64,000 nt of DNA. It comes from an uncultured Bacteroidota bacterium. Its GTDB lineage: Bacteria; Bacteroidota; Bacteroidia; Flavobacteriales; Flavobacteriaceae. The stretch spans positions 27,974-91,973 of the forward strand of contig CAJWHM010000003.1 in NCBI GenBank assembly GCA_913041125.1. Reading direction: 5' to 3'. The position numbers and the translations under genes were made by a program. The notes below the pieces were generated by a model. That model ran no database searches. It was not told the DNA's origin and saw nothing but the letters and a program-made list of their open reading frames with translations. This document shows positions 47,825 through 56,698 of this stretch, piece after piece. The first letter of the stretch is position 1. Each line of letters begins with the position of its first letter.

Positions 47825-49306
47825 TTAAAGATTGCTAACCTTTTTAACTCGTTTTTCCCAAAGAGTGATTATATTTTGAGTTTCTTCATTTTTAATAGGT
47901 TTGAATTTTTTATTTATATTCCAAGCCTTCTTTAAACTTTCAATAGAATCCCAGAATCCACTAGCCAAACCTGCAAAAAAAGCTGCTCCAAGAGCTGTGG
48001 TTTCAGTAGTTTCAGGACGTACTACGTCTACCTCTAACAAATTAGATTGGATTTGCATTAATAAATTATTCGTACTACCACCACCGTCAACTTTTAGTGA
48101 TTTAAAATTTGTTTTAGCGTCTTTTTGCATTGCAGTAATTATTTCTTTTGTACGCATAGCAATAGCTTCAAGAGTTGCTCTTGCAATATGTCCTTTTTGG
48201 GTTCCTCTTGTAATTCCTGTTAGGGTTCCTGTGGCATGTGGATTCCAGTAAGGTGCACCAAGACCTGCGAGAGCTGGTATGAAAGTTACTCCACCGTTAT
48301 TATCAACAGTTTTAGCCAATGATTCCACTTCTGGTGCTGATGAAATGATTTGAAGTTGATCACGAAGCCATTGTACAGCTGCACCTGCAATAAAAACACT
48401 ACCTTCCAGTGCATAAGATACCTCACCGTTAATTTGATAGCCAATAGTTGTTAACATTTTGTTATTCGATTTAACAGGTGTTTTACCTGTGTTCATGATA
48501 CAAAAACATCCGGTTCCATATGTGTTTTTTACATCACCCTCTTCTACACATAATTGACCAAATAAAGCTGCCTGTTGGTCACCAGCAATCCCACAAATAT
48601 CAATTGGTTGCTTAAAGATTTTTTCTGAAGTCTTTGCTATTTTTTCTGAACAAGAAACAACTTTAGGAAGAATTTTTTTAGGAATATCTAAAATTTCTAG
48701 TAGTTCTTCATCCCACTGCAACGTATTAATATTAAACAGTAAAGTCCTACTTGCATTAGTAATATCAGTAACATGTTTGTCTCCATTTGTCAAATTCCAA
48801 ATTAACCAACTATCTACTGTACCAAAAGCGATATCACCATTCTCAGCTTGTTTTCTTAATTCAGGATCTTGATCCAAAATCCACTTTATTTTTGTACCTG
48901 AAAAATAAGCATCTAAGATTAGACCAGTTTTTTCATGAAATATTGAAGATTTTCCTTTTTCTTTTAAAGATTCGCAAAGACTTGCGGTTCTTCTATCTTG
49001 CCATACTATTGCGTTATGTACTGGAGCTCCTGTTTTTTTATTCCATAAAATAGTAGTTTCTCTTTGATTAGTAATTCCCATAGCATGGATTTGCTCTTCA
49101 GCTATATCACTTTTTTTTAGCACCTCTGTTATTGCCATCAATTGTGTTTTCCAAATCTCATTAGCATCATGTTCAACCCAACTCTCTTTGGGGAAATATT
49201 GTTTAAACTCGTGTTGAGACACTCCAACAGACTTGCCACTTTTGTCAAATAGAATTGCACGTGAACTAGTAGTGCCAGCGTCGATTGCAAGAATGTATTT
49301 ATTCAT
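47825..49306 (-). CDS. glpK: Glycerol kinase
   Basis: GlpK phosphorylates glycerol with ATP. The FGGY-family protein starts MNKYILAIDAGTTSSRAILF; conserved blocks are AIVWQDRRTASLCESLK, GIAGDQQAALFGQLCVEEGD, ALAGLGAPYWNPHATGTLTG and KVDGGGSTNNLLMQIQSNLL-like sequence. The track starts at 49336, adding MIYIKSLNIK, which overlaps the upstream gene's stop; the ATG at 49306 is the normal family start. The mature length is 493 residues. Confidence 0.95.
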   Translation of the reverse strand: MNKYILAIDAGTTSSRAILFDKSGKSVGVSQHEFKQYFPKESWVEHDANEIWKTQLMAITEVLKKSDIAEEQIHAMGITNQRETTILWNKKTGAPVHNAIVWQDRRTASLCESLKEKGKSSIFHEKTGLILDAYFSGTKIKWILDQDPELRKQAENGDIAFGTVDSWLIWNLTNGDKHVTDITNASRTLLFNINTLQWDEELLEILDIPKKILPKVVSCSEKIAKTSEKIFKQPIDICGIAGDQQAALFGQLCVEEGDVKNTYGTGCFCIMNTGKTPVKSNNKMLTTIGYQINGEVSYALEGSVFIAGAAVQWLRDQLQIISSAPEVESLAKTVDNNGGVTFIPALAGLGAPYWNPHATGTLTGITRGTQKGHIARATLEAIAMRTKEIITAMQKDAKTNFKSLKVDGGGSTNNLLMQIQSNLLEVDVVRPETTETTALGAAFFAGLASGFWDSIESLKKAWNINKKFKPIKNEETQNIITLWEKRVKKVSNL

Positions 49307-49332
49307 CTTTATATTCAAGGATTTAATATATA

Positions 49333-50022
49333 TCAAGTAATCAAATTACCATTCTCATCCCATTCAGCTATATCATTTCTTTTCAAGGGATCAAGAAATT
49401 TGTAATTCCAATCTTTTTTATATGAAAAACCGTGTTCTTTTAATATATCTTCTGGAACTCCATCCCATACATTAGGTTGATTTCCTTTATATCCAAGATC
49501 TTTTATTCCTACTTCAGAAGAAAAATAGCCAGTTATTACTAGATTTCTTATTGTTGAAAAGAAAGCCTCCTCTTTATTTTTCTTTCTGGTAGCAAATGCT
49601 ACTTTGTCAAGAATATTTTTTTGTTCTATTTCACTACAGGAAACAAAATCTTTTCCAAAATTTTCAGTTGAAGTTTTGTCTAACCACTTAAGCCCATCCC
49701 TTAAAACTCCCTGAAAAGATGGTGTGTCTTTTACAATGAATTCAATGAATTCTGGTACTTCAGCTTGATCGATGTTTCCTTCATTAGTGGGTGGTACAAT
49801 TAAATTTGCTAAAACTCTTATTGTATTTAATTCTTCTTTAGAAAAGAAGACCTGATTTAATAATTTAAGGTCTCTTTCTAATTCTTCAGGTGTTCTTCCG
49901 TATTTGTATTTCCAAACATTTTCATAAATAATTTCTTTTTCTTTTGGAAGACAACCTTCTAAAACTAAACTGCTAGCTAGAGATCCTATTACCAATGTTT
50001 TTAGACTTTCCCTTCTATTCAT
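49333..50022 (-). CDS. Gluconate 2-dehydrogenase subunit 3-like protein, Tat substrate
   Basis: The 229-residue protein begins with a twin-arginine signal, MNRRESLKTLVIGSLASSLV, followed by a cysteine in LEGCLPKE that could be lipid-modified. The mature part matches gluconate 2-dehydrogenase subunit 3 (LNTIRVLANLIVPPTNEGNI and VPEFIEFIVKD). In this family the small subunit chaperones export of the partner GMC flavoprotein through Tat. It lies 2 bases after that GMC gene, so the two probably form one complex outside the cytoplasm. Confidence 0.88.
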   Translation of the reverse strand: MNRRESLKTLVIGSLASSLVLEGCLPKEKEIIYENVWKYKYGRTPEELERDLKLLNQVFFSKEELNTIRVLANLIVPPTNEGNIDQAEVPEFIEFIVKDTPSFQGVLRDGLKWLDKTSTENFGKDFVSCSEIEQKNILDKVAFATRKKNKEEAFFSTIRNLVITGYFSSEVGIKDLGYKGNQPNVWDGVPEDILKEHGFSYKKDWNYKFLDPLKRNDIAEWDENGNLIT

Positions 50023-50024
50023 AA

Positions 50025-51740
50025 TTAAATATTTTGCTTTTTTAATTGATCAACTATATACTCAGAGGTTCTCCAAGAAAGAGCCAAAATTGTCCATGTT
50101 GGATTTTTATCTGCTTGAGAAACAAAAGGCCCACCATCTACTACAAAAACATTTTTTGCATCATGTAATTGTTCATATTCATTGACAACAGAAGTCTTAG
50201 GATTACTTCCCATCCTCGTTGTACCAACTTCGTGGATGATTTCACCGGGAGTTAATAAACCGTGATCTGGTCCTTTATTCTGCCAAAGCATATGACCTCC
50301 AATATTATCGACTATTTGATTTATAGTTTCATTCGCATGTTTGGCCTGCTTTCTTTCATAATCAGACCATTTATAATTAAATCTCAGGATAGGTATACCG
50401 TATTTATCTTTCTTTTCAGGATCTATTTCACAATAATTATTTTCATTAGGAACTGACTCACCTCTTGAAGCGAAAAATATTGTTGATCCATAGTATTTTT
50501 TGACTTCATCTCTAACTCGATCACCATAACCACCAACTTGCAATCCAAAAAATTTATTAAGACTATTAAAGTCAAAGCCAAACCCATACATTGGAGCACC
50601 TAAACCACCTCCTATTTCAATATGATACCCCCTTGGAAAATCCAATTTTTTATTATCAAGCCACCATGGTGTATATAAGTGCATATTACCCATACCGTCT
50701 TCATTGTAGGTTTTTCTATTCATTAAATCTGGAATAAAAGCCATATTATTAGTTCCAGTTGAGTCATGTAAATATTTTCCAACCATATTAGAACTATTAC
50801 CAAGACCATTTTTGTGATAAGAACTTTTGGAGTTAAGCAATATTCTAGCACTTTCACATGCAGATGCTGCTAAAACAACAACCTTAGCATTAATTCTATA
50901 TTCACTATTATCATCTTTATTTATATAAATAACTCCGTTAGCTTTACCATATTTGTCAACTGATACTTCTCTGACCATACTATTTACGTAGAGATCAAGT
51001 CTTCCTTGAGCATTTCTTTGCGCAGGAAAAACTAAACAAGAACTGGCAGAAAAGTCAGCATAAACTCCACATGATCTTCCGCAATTCCCGCAATAATAAC
51101 AGACCCCTCGCTCATTACTTATTCTTTTTGTTAAAATTGAGAGTCTTGAAGGAATTACTTTTACACCTGCTTTTTCAGCTCCTTTCTTATAGTAGAGCTC
51201 ATGGAGTCTTGGTTTTGCGGGTGGTAAGAAAAAACCGTCGGGTTCATTGTAGATGTTTTCTTTGGTTCCAGTTATACCAATTAATTTATCAACTTTATCA
51301 TAATAGGGTTTTACATCTTCATAATTAATAGGCCAATTATCACCTAAACCGTCAATACTTTTTCTTTTAAAGTCATTTGGACCAAATCTTAGAGAAATTC
51401 TTCCCCAATGATTTGTTCTTCCTCCTAACATTCTACTTCTCCACCAATTGAACTTTGTGTCTCCTTTCATTTCATACGGTTCTCCATCAACTTCCCAATC
51501 TCCATAAGAAGCATGAAAATCTCCAAATGCTCTTGTTGAACCTTTACCACGTCTTGGAGATTCATAGGGCCATTTTAAGTGTAATTGTTGGTCTTGATCA
51601 GCAGGATCAAAAAATGGTCCTGCTTCCATTAGAGCAACAGTTAATCCGTTATCAGTAAGAATTTTTGTTGCCATACCTCCGCCAGCACCAGAACCTACAA
51701 TAACAACATCGTATTTTTTTTCATTTTCAATTATTTGCAT
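50025..51740 (-). CDS. GMC-family flavoprotein oxidoreductase (sugar dehydrogenase type)
   Basis: The 571-residue protein starts with an FAD-binding fold, VVIVGSGAGGGMATKILTDN, followed by GGRTNHWGRISLRFG and, near the C-terminus, HEVGTTRMGSNPKTSVVNEY and NPTWTILALSWR. A cysteine cluster, GVCYYCGNCGRSCGVYADFS, is reminiscent of the cysteine-rich segments of glucoside 3-dehydrogenase-like enzymes. It has no signal peptide and is probably co-exported with the subunit 3 protein encoded downstream. The likely reaction is oxidation of a sugar or polyol hydroxyl; the substrate is unknown. Confidence 0.87.
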   Translation of the reverse strand: MQIIENEKKYDVVIVGSGAGGGMATKILTDNGLTVALMEAGPFFDPADQDQQLHLKWPYESPRRGKGSTRAFGDFHASYGDWEVDGEPYEMKGDTKFNWWRSRMLGGRTNHWGRISLRFGPNDFKRKSIDGLGDNWPINYEDVKPYYDKVDKLIGITGTKENIYNEPDGFFLPPAKPRLHELYYKKGAEKAGVKVIPSRLSILTKRISNERGVCYYCGNCGRSCGVYADFSASSCLVFPAQRNAQGRLDLYVNSMVREVSVDKYGKANGVIYINKDDNSEYRINAKVVVLAASACESARILLNSKSSYHKNGLGNSSNMVGKYLHDSTGTNNMAFIPDLMNRKTYNEDGMGNMHLYTPWWLDNKKLDFPRGYHIEIGGGLGAPMYGFGFDFNSLNKFFGLQVGGYGDRVRDEVKKYYGSTIFFASRGESVPNENNYCEIDPEKKDKYGIPILRFNYKWSDYERKQAKHANETINQIVDNIGGHMLWQNKGPDHGLLTPGEIIHEVGTTRMGSNPKTSVVNEYEQLHDAKNVFVVDGGPFVSQADKNPTWTILALSWRTSEYIVDQLKKQNI

Positions 51741-51751
51741 CTTTATTTTAT

Positions 51752-52732
51752 TTAAAAAACGGATTTAGATTTAATATTTTGATTTGTTTGATTTTTGTAA
51801 AAAGTATAAGAGAAATCGTTATGTATGCTATATGCACCTATTTCTCCATTTTTATTTGTTGCAATATAAGCTACTTGAAAATTTGGTTTTCCTTTATGTT
51901 TACTTATTATTCTATTTATAGCTTTCTCGCAGGCTTCTTGGGGATTTAAGCCATTTCGCATTAATTCTACAATTAAAAAACTGCCAACTGTCTTAATTAC
52001 TTCTTCACCTAATCCAGTTGCAACAGCTCCACCTACTTCATTGTCAATAAATAGTCCAGAACCTATTATTGGAGAATCCCCAACTCTACCTTGCATTTTG
52101 TATGCTAAACCACTTGTAGTGCATGCTCCAGAAAGATTACCAGCTTTGTCACGGCAGAGCATGCCAATGGTATCGTGATTTTCCACATTAATTTTTGGAT
52201 TATAATTCCCTTTTTCTAACCAATCTAACCAATCAATTTTACTTTCGGGGGAGAGTAAATTTTCTGGTTTATATCCTTGATCCAGTGCAAATTTCCTAGC
52301 TCCCTTTCCAGCTAAAATTACGTGGGGTGTTTTTTCCATTACATCTTTTGCAAGGGCTGCAACATGAACAATATTTTCAACAGCTAAAACTGATCCACAA
52401 TTACCATTTTCATCCATCACACAGGCATCTAACGTAACATTACCATCTCTATCAGGAGATCCTCCATTACCAACTGTTGTATTTTTAATATTTGCTTCTT
52501 CATATGCAACACCTCTGATTGCAGCATCTATAGCATTCATATTTTTATCTAATGATTCCCCAGCAATTAAATTAGCCTCTGGTACATTCCATGTACTGAT
52601 CACATATGGAGAGGAAATTCTTTTGTTTCCTGTTTTAATTTTTTTTACATCTAAATCACCAATTATTTTAGGTGAAACTAACATACTAGGAAATAATAAT
52701 GAGCTCTTATCTATAAAATCCCGCCTATTCAT
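51752..52732 (-). CDS. N4-(beta-N-acetylglucosaminyl)-L-asparaginase, Tat/secreted
   Basis: This 326-residue Ntn-hydrolase splits the GlcNAc-Asn bond of glycopeptides. It matures by self-cleavage before the catalytic threonine in NHDTIGMLCRDKAGNLSG, where the HDTIG motif is intact. Other family blocks are TVGNGGSPDRDGNVTLDACV and the glycine-rich GSGLFIDNEVGGAVATGLGE. The N-terminus MNRRDFIDKSSLLFPSMLVS has a twin-arginine-like motif, so it is probably exported by Tat. It lies 11 bases upstream of the GMC gene and may share its transcript. Confidence 0.9.
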   Translation of the reverse strand: MNRRDFIDKSSLLFPSMLVSPKIIGDLDVKKIKTGNKRISSPYVISTWNVPEANLIAGESLDKNMNAIDAAIRGVAYEEANIKNTTVGNGGSPDRDGNVTLDACVMDENGNCGSVLAVENIVHVAALAKDVMEKTPHVILAGKGARKFALDQGYKPENLLSPESKIDWLDWLEKGNYNPKINVENHDTIGMLCRDKAGNLSGACTTSGLAYKMQGRVGDSPIIGSGLFIDNEVGGAVATGLGEEVIKTVGSFLIVELMRNGLNPQEACEKAINRIISKHKGKPNFQVAYIATNKNGEIGAYSIHNDFSYTFYKNQTNQNIKSKSVF

Positions 52733-52809
52733 ACAAAACTAAAGTAACAACAATTTTGAACTATAAAAAGAATAAAGAAGTGAAATATTTACTATTTACT
52801 CACTACCTT

Positions 52810-52817
52810 TATTTTTG
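52810..52817 (+). promoter_or_regulatory. Putative -7 element of cutC
   Basis: TATTTTTG, exact TAnnTTTG match, 20 bases before the cutC ATG. No -33 TTG at ideal spacing. Confidence 0.35.
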
Positions 52818-52837
52818 TTTAACTTTAATTAAAACAG

Positions 52838-53563
52838 ATGATAGTTGAAGTTTGTGCTTCATCTCTTTTATCAATTAAAAACGCATCCCAAGCAGGAGCA
52901 GATAGAATTGAACTTTGCTCTGCTTTAGAAATTGGAGGGTTAACACCCTCTTTAGGATTAATAAAGCAATCATTAGAAGATAATTTTTTACCTATACATT
53001 GCCTGATTAGACCCCGTCAAGGACATTTTTTTTATTCCGCTTCTGAAATTAAAATAATTGAACAAAATATAGAGAATGCAATTGCTCTAGGATGTCATGG
53101 AATTGTAATTGGAATGCATAATAAGGACTTTGAGCTTGATTATAATTTACTTGAGAGATTAAAATCAATTGTAGGTACGAAATTCCTTACTTTTCATAGA
53201 GCTTTTGATGTGATTTTGAATCCTGAAAAAGCTATACATGATTTAATTGAGTTAGGTTTCGATTGCATTCTTTCTTCCGGCCAGCAGGAAAAAGCTATCG
53301 ACGGAATTGACAACCTTAAAAGATGGAATGATAAATTTGGTCATAAAATCTCCATAATGCCAGGGAGTGGTGTTGACAGAGACAATTGTGTTGATTTTAA
53401 AAATGCAGGATTCAACTCTATACATTTGTCTGGTAGTACATATATTACTGATTTAAAACCACCCTCTGGGGTCAATAAAAATTTATCATTTTTAAAACAA
53501 AATTTGAGAGAAAGTGACATAAAAACAATAAGCGAGGTGGTGAATATTTTTAAGTCTAATTAA
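52838..53563 (+). CDS. cutC: CutC family protein
   Basis: The 241-residue TIM-barrel protein matches CutC: MIVEVCASSLLSIKNASQAG, ADRIELCSALEIGGLTPSLG, IHCLIRPRQGHFFYSASEI and ILSSGQQEKAIDGIDNLK. CutC was named for copper homeostasis, but bacterial copper binding is disputed and the enzymatic role is unknown. The 3' end overlaps the convergent TSUP gene by 8 bases. Confidence 0.9.
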   Translation: MIVEVCASSLLSIKNASQAGADRIELCSALEIGGLTPSLGLIKQSLEDNFLPIHCLIRPRQGHFFYSASEIKIIEQNIENAIALGCHGIVIGMHNKDFELDYNLLERLKSIVGTKFLTFHRAFDVILNPEKAIHDLIELGFDCILSSGQQEKAIDGIDNLKRWNDKFGHKISIMPGSGVDRDNCVDFKNAGFNSIHLSGSTYITDLKPPSGVNKNLSFLKQNLRESDIKTISEVVNIFKSN

Positions 53564-54296
53564 ACAAAATAGCAATCCCTCCTAATGCTGTAAAAAAAAG
53601 AATTAGTTTTCTATATCCATCATCATTGATTTTTTTTACAACAAATACACCTAAAAGAAGACCTAAAATGACAAATGGAACTAATTCCAAACTTTTAACT
53701 ATTGAAATTTTATTAATAGTGTTCCAAGACCACACATGAAAAGGAATTTTAAAAGAGTTGATTACAAAAAATAACCAAGCTGCCGTTCCTATGAAGATAT
53801 TTTTTGGAAGACGCATAGCCAGAAAATAAATATTAGTAAAAGCACCTGCTAAATTTCCAACCATGGTAGTGAAACCAGCAAGAATTCCCATACTACTCCC
53901 AAAACTCCAGTGAGTCGGAATTTTTTTATTTTTTCTGTTTTCCCAATAATACATTTGGCCTACACTAAATAAAATAATTAAAGCCATACCGTACTTAAAA
54001 ATCTCTTCAGATACATAGTTCCCGCCTAAGACTCCAATTAGCACACCTAAAACCATCCATGGTATTAATTTTAAAATATGATTCCATTTTACATGACGTT
54101 TATAATAGATAATAGCAAAAACGTCACCTACCAATAAAAGTGGCATAAGGATTCCAGTTGAAGCTTTCGCACCATAAACTAAAACGAATCCAGTAACAAT
54201 TAAAGCTGCAATACCTTTGATACCAGATTTTGACAAACCCAAAAGAAAAGAGCAAAAAGCAGCTAAGAAAAAATCAATAAAAGGTAATTCAAACAA
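53556..54296 (-). CDS. TSUP (TauE/SafE) family membrane permease
   Basis: The 246-residue integral membrane protein has eight or so helices and TSUP features: FLAAFCSFLLGLSKSGIKGI near the N-terminus and the internally related GSSMGILAGFTTMVGNLAGA in the second half, reflecting the family's inverted repeat. Members export or import sulfite, sulfonates or other organic anions; the substrate cannot be assigned. It is divergent from the DMT permease gene. Confidence 0.87.
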   Translation of the reverse strand: MFELPFIDFFLAAFCSFLLGLSKSGIKGIAALIVTGFVLVYGAKASTGILMPLLLVGDVFAIIYYKRHVKWNHILKLIPWMVLGVLIGVLGGNYVSEEIFKYGMALIILFSVGQMYYWENRKNKKIPTHWSFGSSMGILAGFTTMVGNLAGAFTNIYFLAMRLPKNIFIGTAAWLFFVINSFKIPFHVWSWNTINKISIVKSLELVPFVILGLLLGVFVVKKINDDGYRKLILFFTALGGIAILFN

Positions 54297-54378
54297 AAAA
54301 TTAGTTTCTTATTCGAAGATAGAATATATTTTGAGTTTTGAACAAATCATTAGTCTTTCCAAATTTACTTTTTAATAT

Positions 54379-55260
54379 TTGCAAGAAAATTTGAATTCCA
54401 ATTTCGTCAAAGCGATTCGATTTATGCTGCTCAGTACTATGAGTTTCGCAATAATGAATATTTTGATTAAATATCTAATAGATTATTCTACTTTCCAGCT
54501 TGTTTTTTTTAGATCACTAGGGTCATTAATAATAACATTTTTAATTTTAAAAACTAAAAATGTATATCTATGGGGTAACCAAAAAAAGCTTTTAATTTTC
54601 AGAGCTTTATCAGGAGTTATAGCTATGTGTTTTTTTTATTGGGGGGCACATTATATTTCAATTGGGAGCGCGGTAACCATTCGCTATGTCTCTCCAATTT
54701 TTGCTGCGATTCTTGCAACTTTCTTTTTGTCTGAAATTATAAAACCTTTTCAGTGGCTATTTTTTTTAATTTCTTTTATAGGTGTTTTTCTTATTAGAAA
54801 TTTTGATCCTTCAGGATCTAATATGGGAATTATAATTGTATTGGTTGCATCTTTTTTTTCTGCAGTGGTTTATATTTTAATTTCGAAAATTGGTAAGGGA
54901 GACAATTCTTATGTAATTGTATTTTACTTTATGCTTTTTGCAACTTGTATAGGTGGGGTTGGAAGTTTTTTTAGCTGGAAAACACCTAGTATATCTGACT
55001 ATATTCTACTAATTTCATTAGGAATTTTTGGGTTTTTTGGACAACTATTTATGACCAAAGCATTTCAAAATGAAGAAGTCCATTTAATAGCACCCTTTAA
55101 ATATATTGAGATAGTTTTTACTCTTATAATTGGATTTACAATAATTGATGAAAAATATTCGGTTTTACATCTTTTAGGTGCCTTCTTAGTTATTTTTGGT
55201 TTGCTTCTAAATATTTTTTATCGAGAAAAAAATTTAAAAAAAACTAAAAAATTATTTTGA
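54379..55260 (+). CDS. DMT-superfamily (EamA) transporter
   Basis: The 293-residue protein has ten membrane helices arranged as two EamA repeats: FVKAIRFMLLSTMSFAIMNI begins the first, SNMGIIIVLVASFFSAVVYI begins the second. The conserved ISIGSAVTIRYVSPIFAAIL and FGQLFMTKAFQNEEVHLIAP are typical. The start is TTG at 54379; an ATG at 54424 would remove 15 residues. Substrates of EamA exporters are usually metabolites or amino acids; none can be assigned. Its 3' end overlaps the DUF2911 gene by 9 bases. Confidence 0.87.
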   Translation: MQENLNSNFVKAIRFMLLSTMSFAIMNILIKYLIDYSTFQLVFFRSLGSLIITFLILKTKNVYLWGNQKKLLIFRALSGVIAMCFFYWGAHYISIGSAVTIRYVSPIFAAILATFFLSEIIKPFQWLFFLISFIGVFLIRNFDPSGSNMGIIIVLVASFFSAVVYILISKIGKGDNSYVIVFYFMLFATCIGGVGSFFSWKTPSISDYILLISLGIFGFFGQLFMTKAFQNEEVHLIAPFKYIEIVFTLIIGFTIIDEKYSVLHLLGAFLVIFGLLLNIFYREKNLKKTKKLF

Positions 55261-56091
55261 CCATTCTTTAATGGCTTTTGTATTTAGCCTAATATAATCT
55301 TGATTACCTTCTTTTTTTGCTAACTCAAGAGATTTTTTTGATGCAACAATTGCGCCTTTTTTATCATTTAAAGCAGCAAGAATGAGCGCTTGTTGTCTGT
55401 AAACAAAATATTTTCCACCATCAAGTTCAATAGCCTTAGCCATCCACTCTTTAGCCTTTTCTAAATCTCGATTGCTTTCTCTGTAATAAATTGCCGCATT
55501 ATAATAGTCCCTCCAGTTAGGATTTTCTCTCATTACCTTTTCAATAGAAGCCATGGTTTTTTTATCAGTTGGTACTTCAAAAGGAACTGATATTTGAGTG
55601 TTTTCCCATGAAAATTTCAATACTGCACTGTTATTTGTAATTTTATCTATAGAAATTGTAAAATTTTCAACAGAAGGTTTTATAGAATTTGTATTCACTC
55701 TTAATTGAGTTGCTACTTTTGACTCATCCCATTTTTTTGGTACATTCCAATTATCGTATTTACTGTAAAAGTATATATCCCAGGTAAAATTGTTTGGCCT
55801 TGTATAAATTGCATAGGTTCCAGCTTTTAATATTCCATCTCCAATTTTTACATCGTCACTAAATGTAATTTTAGTATTAGCGTTGGCTCCTGTTCTCCAT
55901 ATTGCACCATATGGAACTAAATCACCCATAATAACTCTACCTCTCATTGCTGGACGAGAATATTCGATATTTACTTTTGTTAAACCTACTGTTTGTTCAA
56001 TTTTTGCGCTTGGACTTGCCTGAGGTGTTTGGATTTGAGAAAAAGTTAAACTGCTACTTATAAGGGTAATAAATATTATTTTTTTCATCAT
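55252..56091 (-). CDS. DUF2911 protein with C-terminal TPR-like helices
   Basis: The 279-residue protein has a signal peptide (MMKKIIFITLISSSLTFSQI), a DUF2911 domain (about 25-175: VNIEYSRPAMRGRVIMGDLV, PYGAIWRTGANANTKITFSD, YAIYTRPNNFTWDIYFYS), and TPR-like helices (about 195-279: NPNWRDYYNAAIYYRESNRD, KAKEWMAKAIELDGGKYFVY). DUF2911 has no settled function and is common in Bacteroidota. It is divergent from the photolyase operon and shares with it an intergenic region that contains a palindrome. Confidence 0.87.
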   Translation of the reverse strand: MMKKIIFITLISSSLTFSQIQTPQASPSAKIEQTVGLTKVNIEYSRPAMRGRVIMGDLVPYGAIWRTGANANTKITFSDDVKIGDGILKAGTYAIYTRPNNFTWDIYFYSKYDNWNVPKKWDESKVATQLRVNTNSIKPSVENFTISIDKITNNSAVLKFSWENTQISVPFEVPTDKKTMASIEKVMRENPNWRDYYNAAIYYRESNRDLEKAKEWMAKAIELDGGKYFVYRQQALILAALNDKKGAIVASKKSLELAKKEGNQDYIRLNTKAIKEWSK

Positions 56092-56101
56092 TTTGTTTTT
56101 T

Positions 56102-56109
56102 CAAATATA
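56102..56109 (-). promoter_or_regulatory. Putative -7 element of the DUF2911 gene
   Basis: Minus strand TATATTTG, exact TAnnTTTG match, 10 bases before the ATG. A TTG lies 14 bases upstream, shorter than ideal spacing. Confidence 0.35.
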
Positions 56110-56133
56110 ATTTTAAAACAATTCAAATGTTAA

Positions 56134-56155
56134 TATCAATATTGAAATATTGATA
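56134..56155. promoter_or_regulatory. 22-bp palindrome, candidate operator for the photolyase operon
   Basis: TATCAATATT (56134-56143) and AATATTGATA (56146-56155) are perfect inverted repeats around a central GA. The site lies about 51 bases upstream of the operon's -7 element and about 24 bases beyond the divergent -7 element of the DUF2911 gene. Its position and symmetry suit a dimeric regulator; no T-run follows, so it is not a terminator. Confidence 0.45.
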
Positions 56156-56206
56156 ATTGTTAAAAAATATTTGTTTAATAAATAAAATAAATCATTAAAC
56201 ATTTTG

Positions 56207-56214
56207 TAACTTTG
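56207..56214 (+). promoter_or_regulatory. Putative -7 element of the photolyase operon
   Basis: TAACTTTG, exact TAnnTTTG match, 16 bases before the ATG of the first gene. No TTG at the -33 position, which may mean an activator or alternative sigma factor is needed; that is inference. Confidence 0.45.
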
Positions 56215-56230
56215 ATTCTAAATTGGTGCT

Positions 56231-56698
56231 ATGACAATTTATCGTTTGAAAACGATTCAAAATTTACCTATTTCAAAATCTGAAGCATGGAATTTTTTAT
56301 CTGATCCCAAAAACCTAAAAAGAATAACACCTGATTATATGGGTTTTAAAATAACAAGTGGTGCAGAAGAAAAAATGTTTGCAGGTCAAATAATACAATA
56401 CATAGTTACACCAGTTTTTGGGATACCAACTAGATGGGTCACTGAAATAACCCACGTTGATAAGGATAATTATTTTGTTGATGAGCAACGCTTTGGACCA
56501 TATGAATTGTGGCACCATAAACATTTCTTAAAAACTATAAACAAAGGTGTGGAAATGATTGATATAGTTGATTATAAGATACCATTTGGAATACTTGGAA
56601 AGATTGCTCACCCTTTAATTGTATCTCCCAAGCTTAAAGAAATTTTTGAATACAGAAAAAACGCACTGATAGAAATATTTGGACCTTACAAATCATGA
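56231..56698 (+). CDS. SRPBCC (START-like) ligand-binding family protein
   Basis: This 155-residue protein matches the SRPBCC superfamily: an N-terminal strand LKTIQNLPISKSEAWNFLSD, NLKRITPDYMGFKITSG, and a C-terminal helix LKEIFEYRKNALIEIF. Such proteins have a hydrophobic ligand pocket. Members of this subgroup often occur beside photolyase and SDR genes, but their ligand is unknown. It is the first gene of the photolyase operon and overlaps the SDR gene by 4 bases (ATGA), so the two are translationally coupled. Confidence 0.85.
   Translation: MTIYRLKTIQNLPISKSEAWNFLSDPKNLKRITPDYMGFKITSGAEEKMFAGQIIQYIVTPVFGIPTRWVTEITHVDKDNYFVDEQRFGPYELWHHKHFLKTINKGVEMIDIVDYKIPFGILGKIAHPLIVSPKLKEIFEYRKNALIEIFGPYKS

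Noticed and set aside
47901-48251. 116-codon plus-strand ORF opposite glpK
   Set aside because: Antisense to a clearly coding, conserved kinase frame; no start context or recognisable motif.
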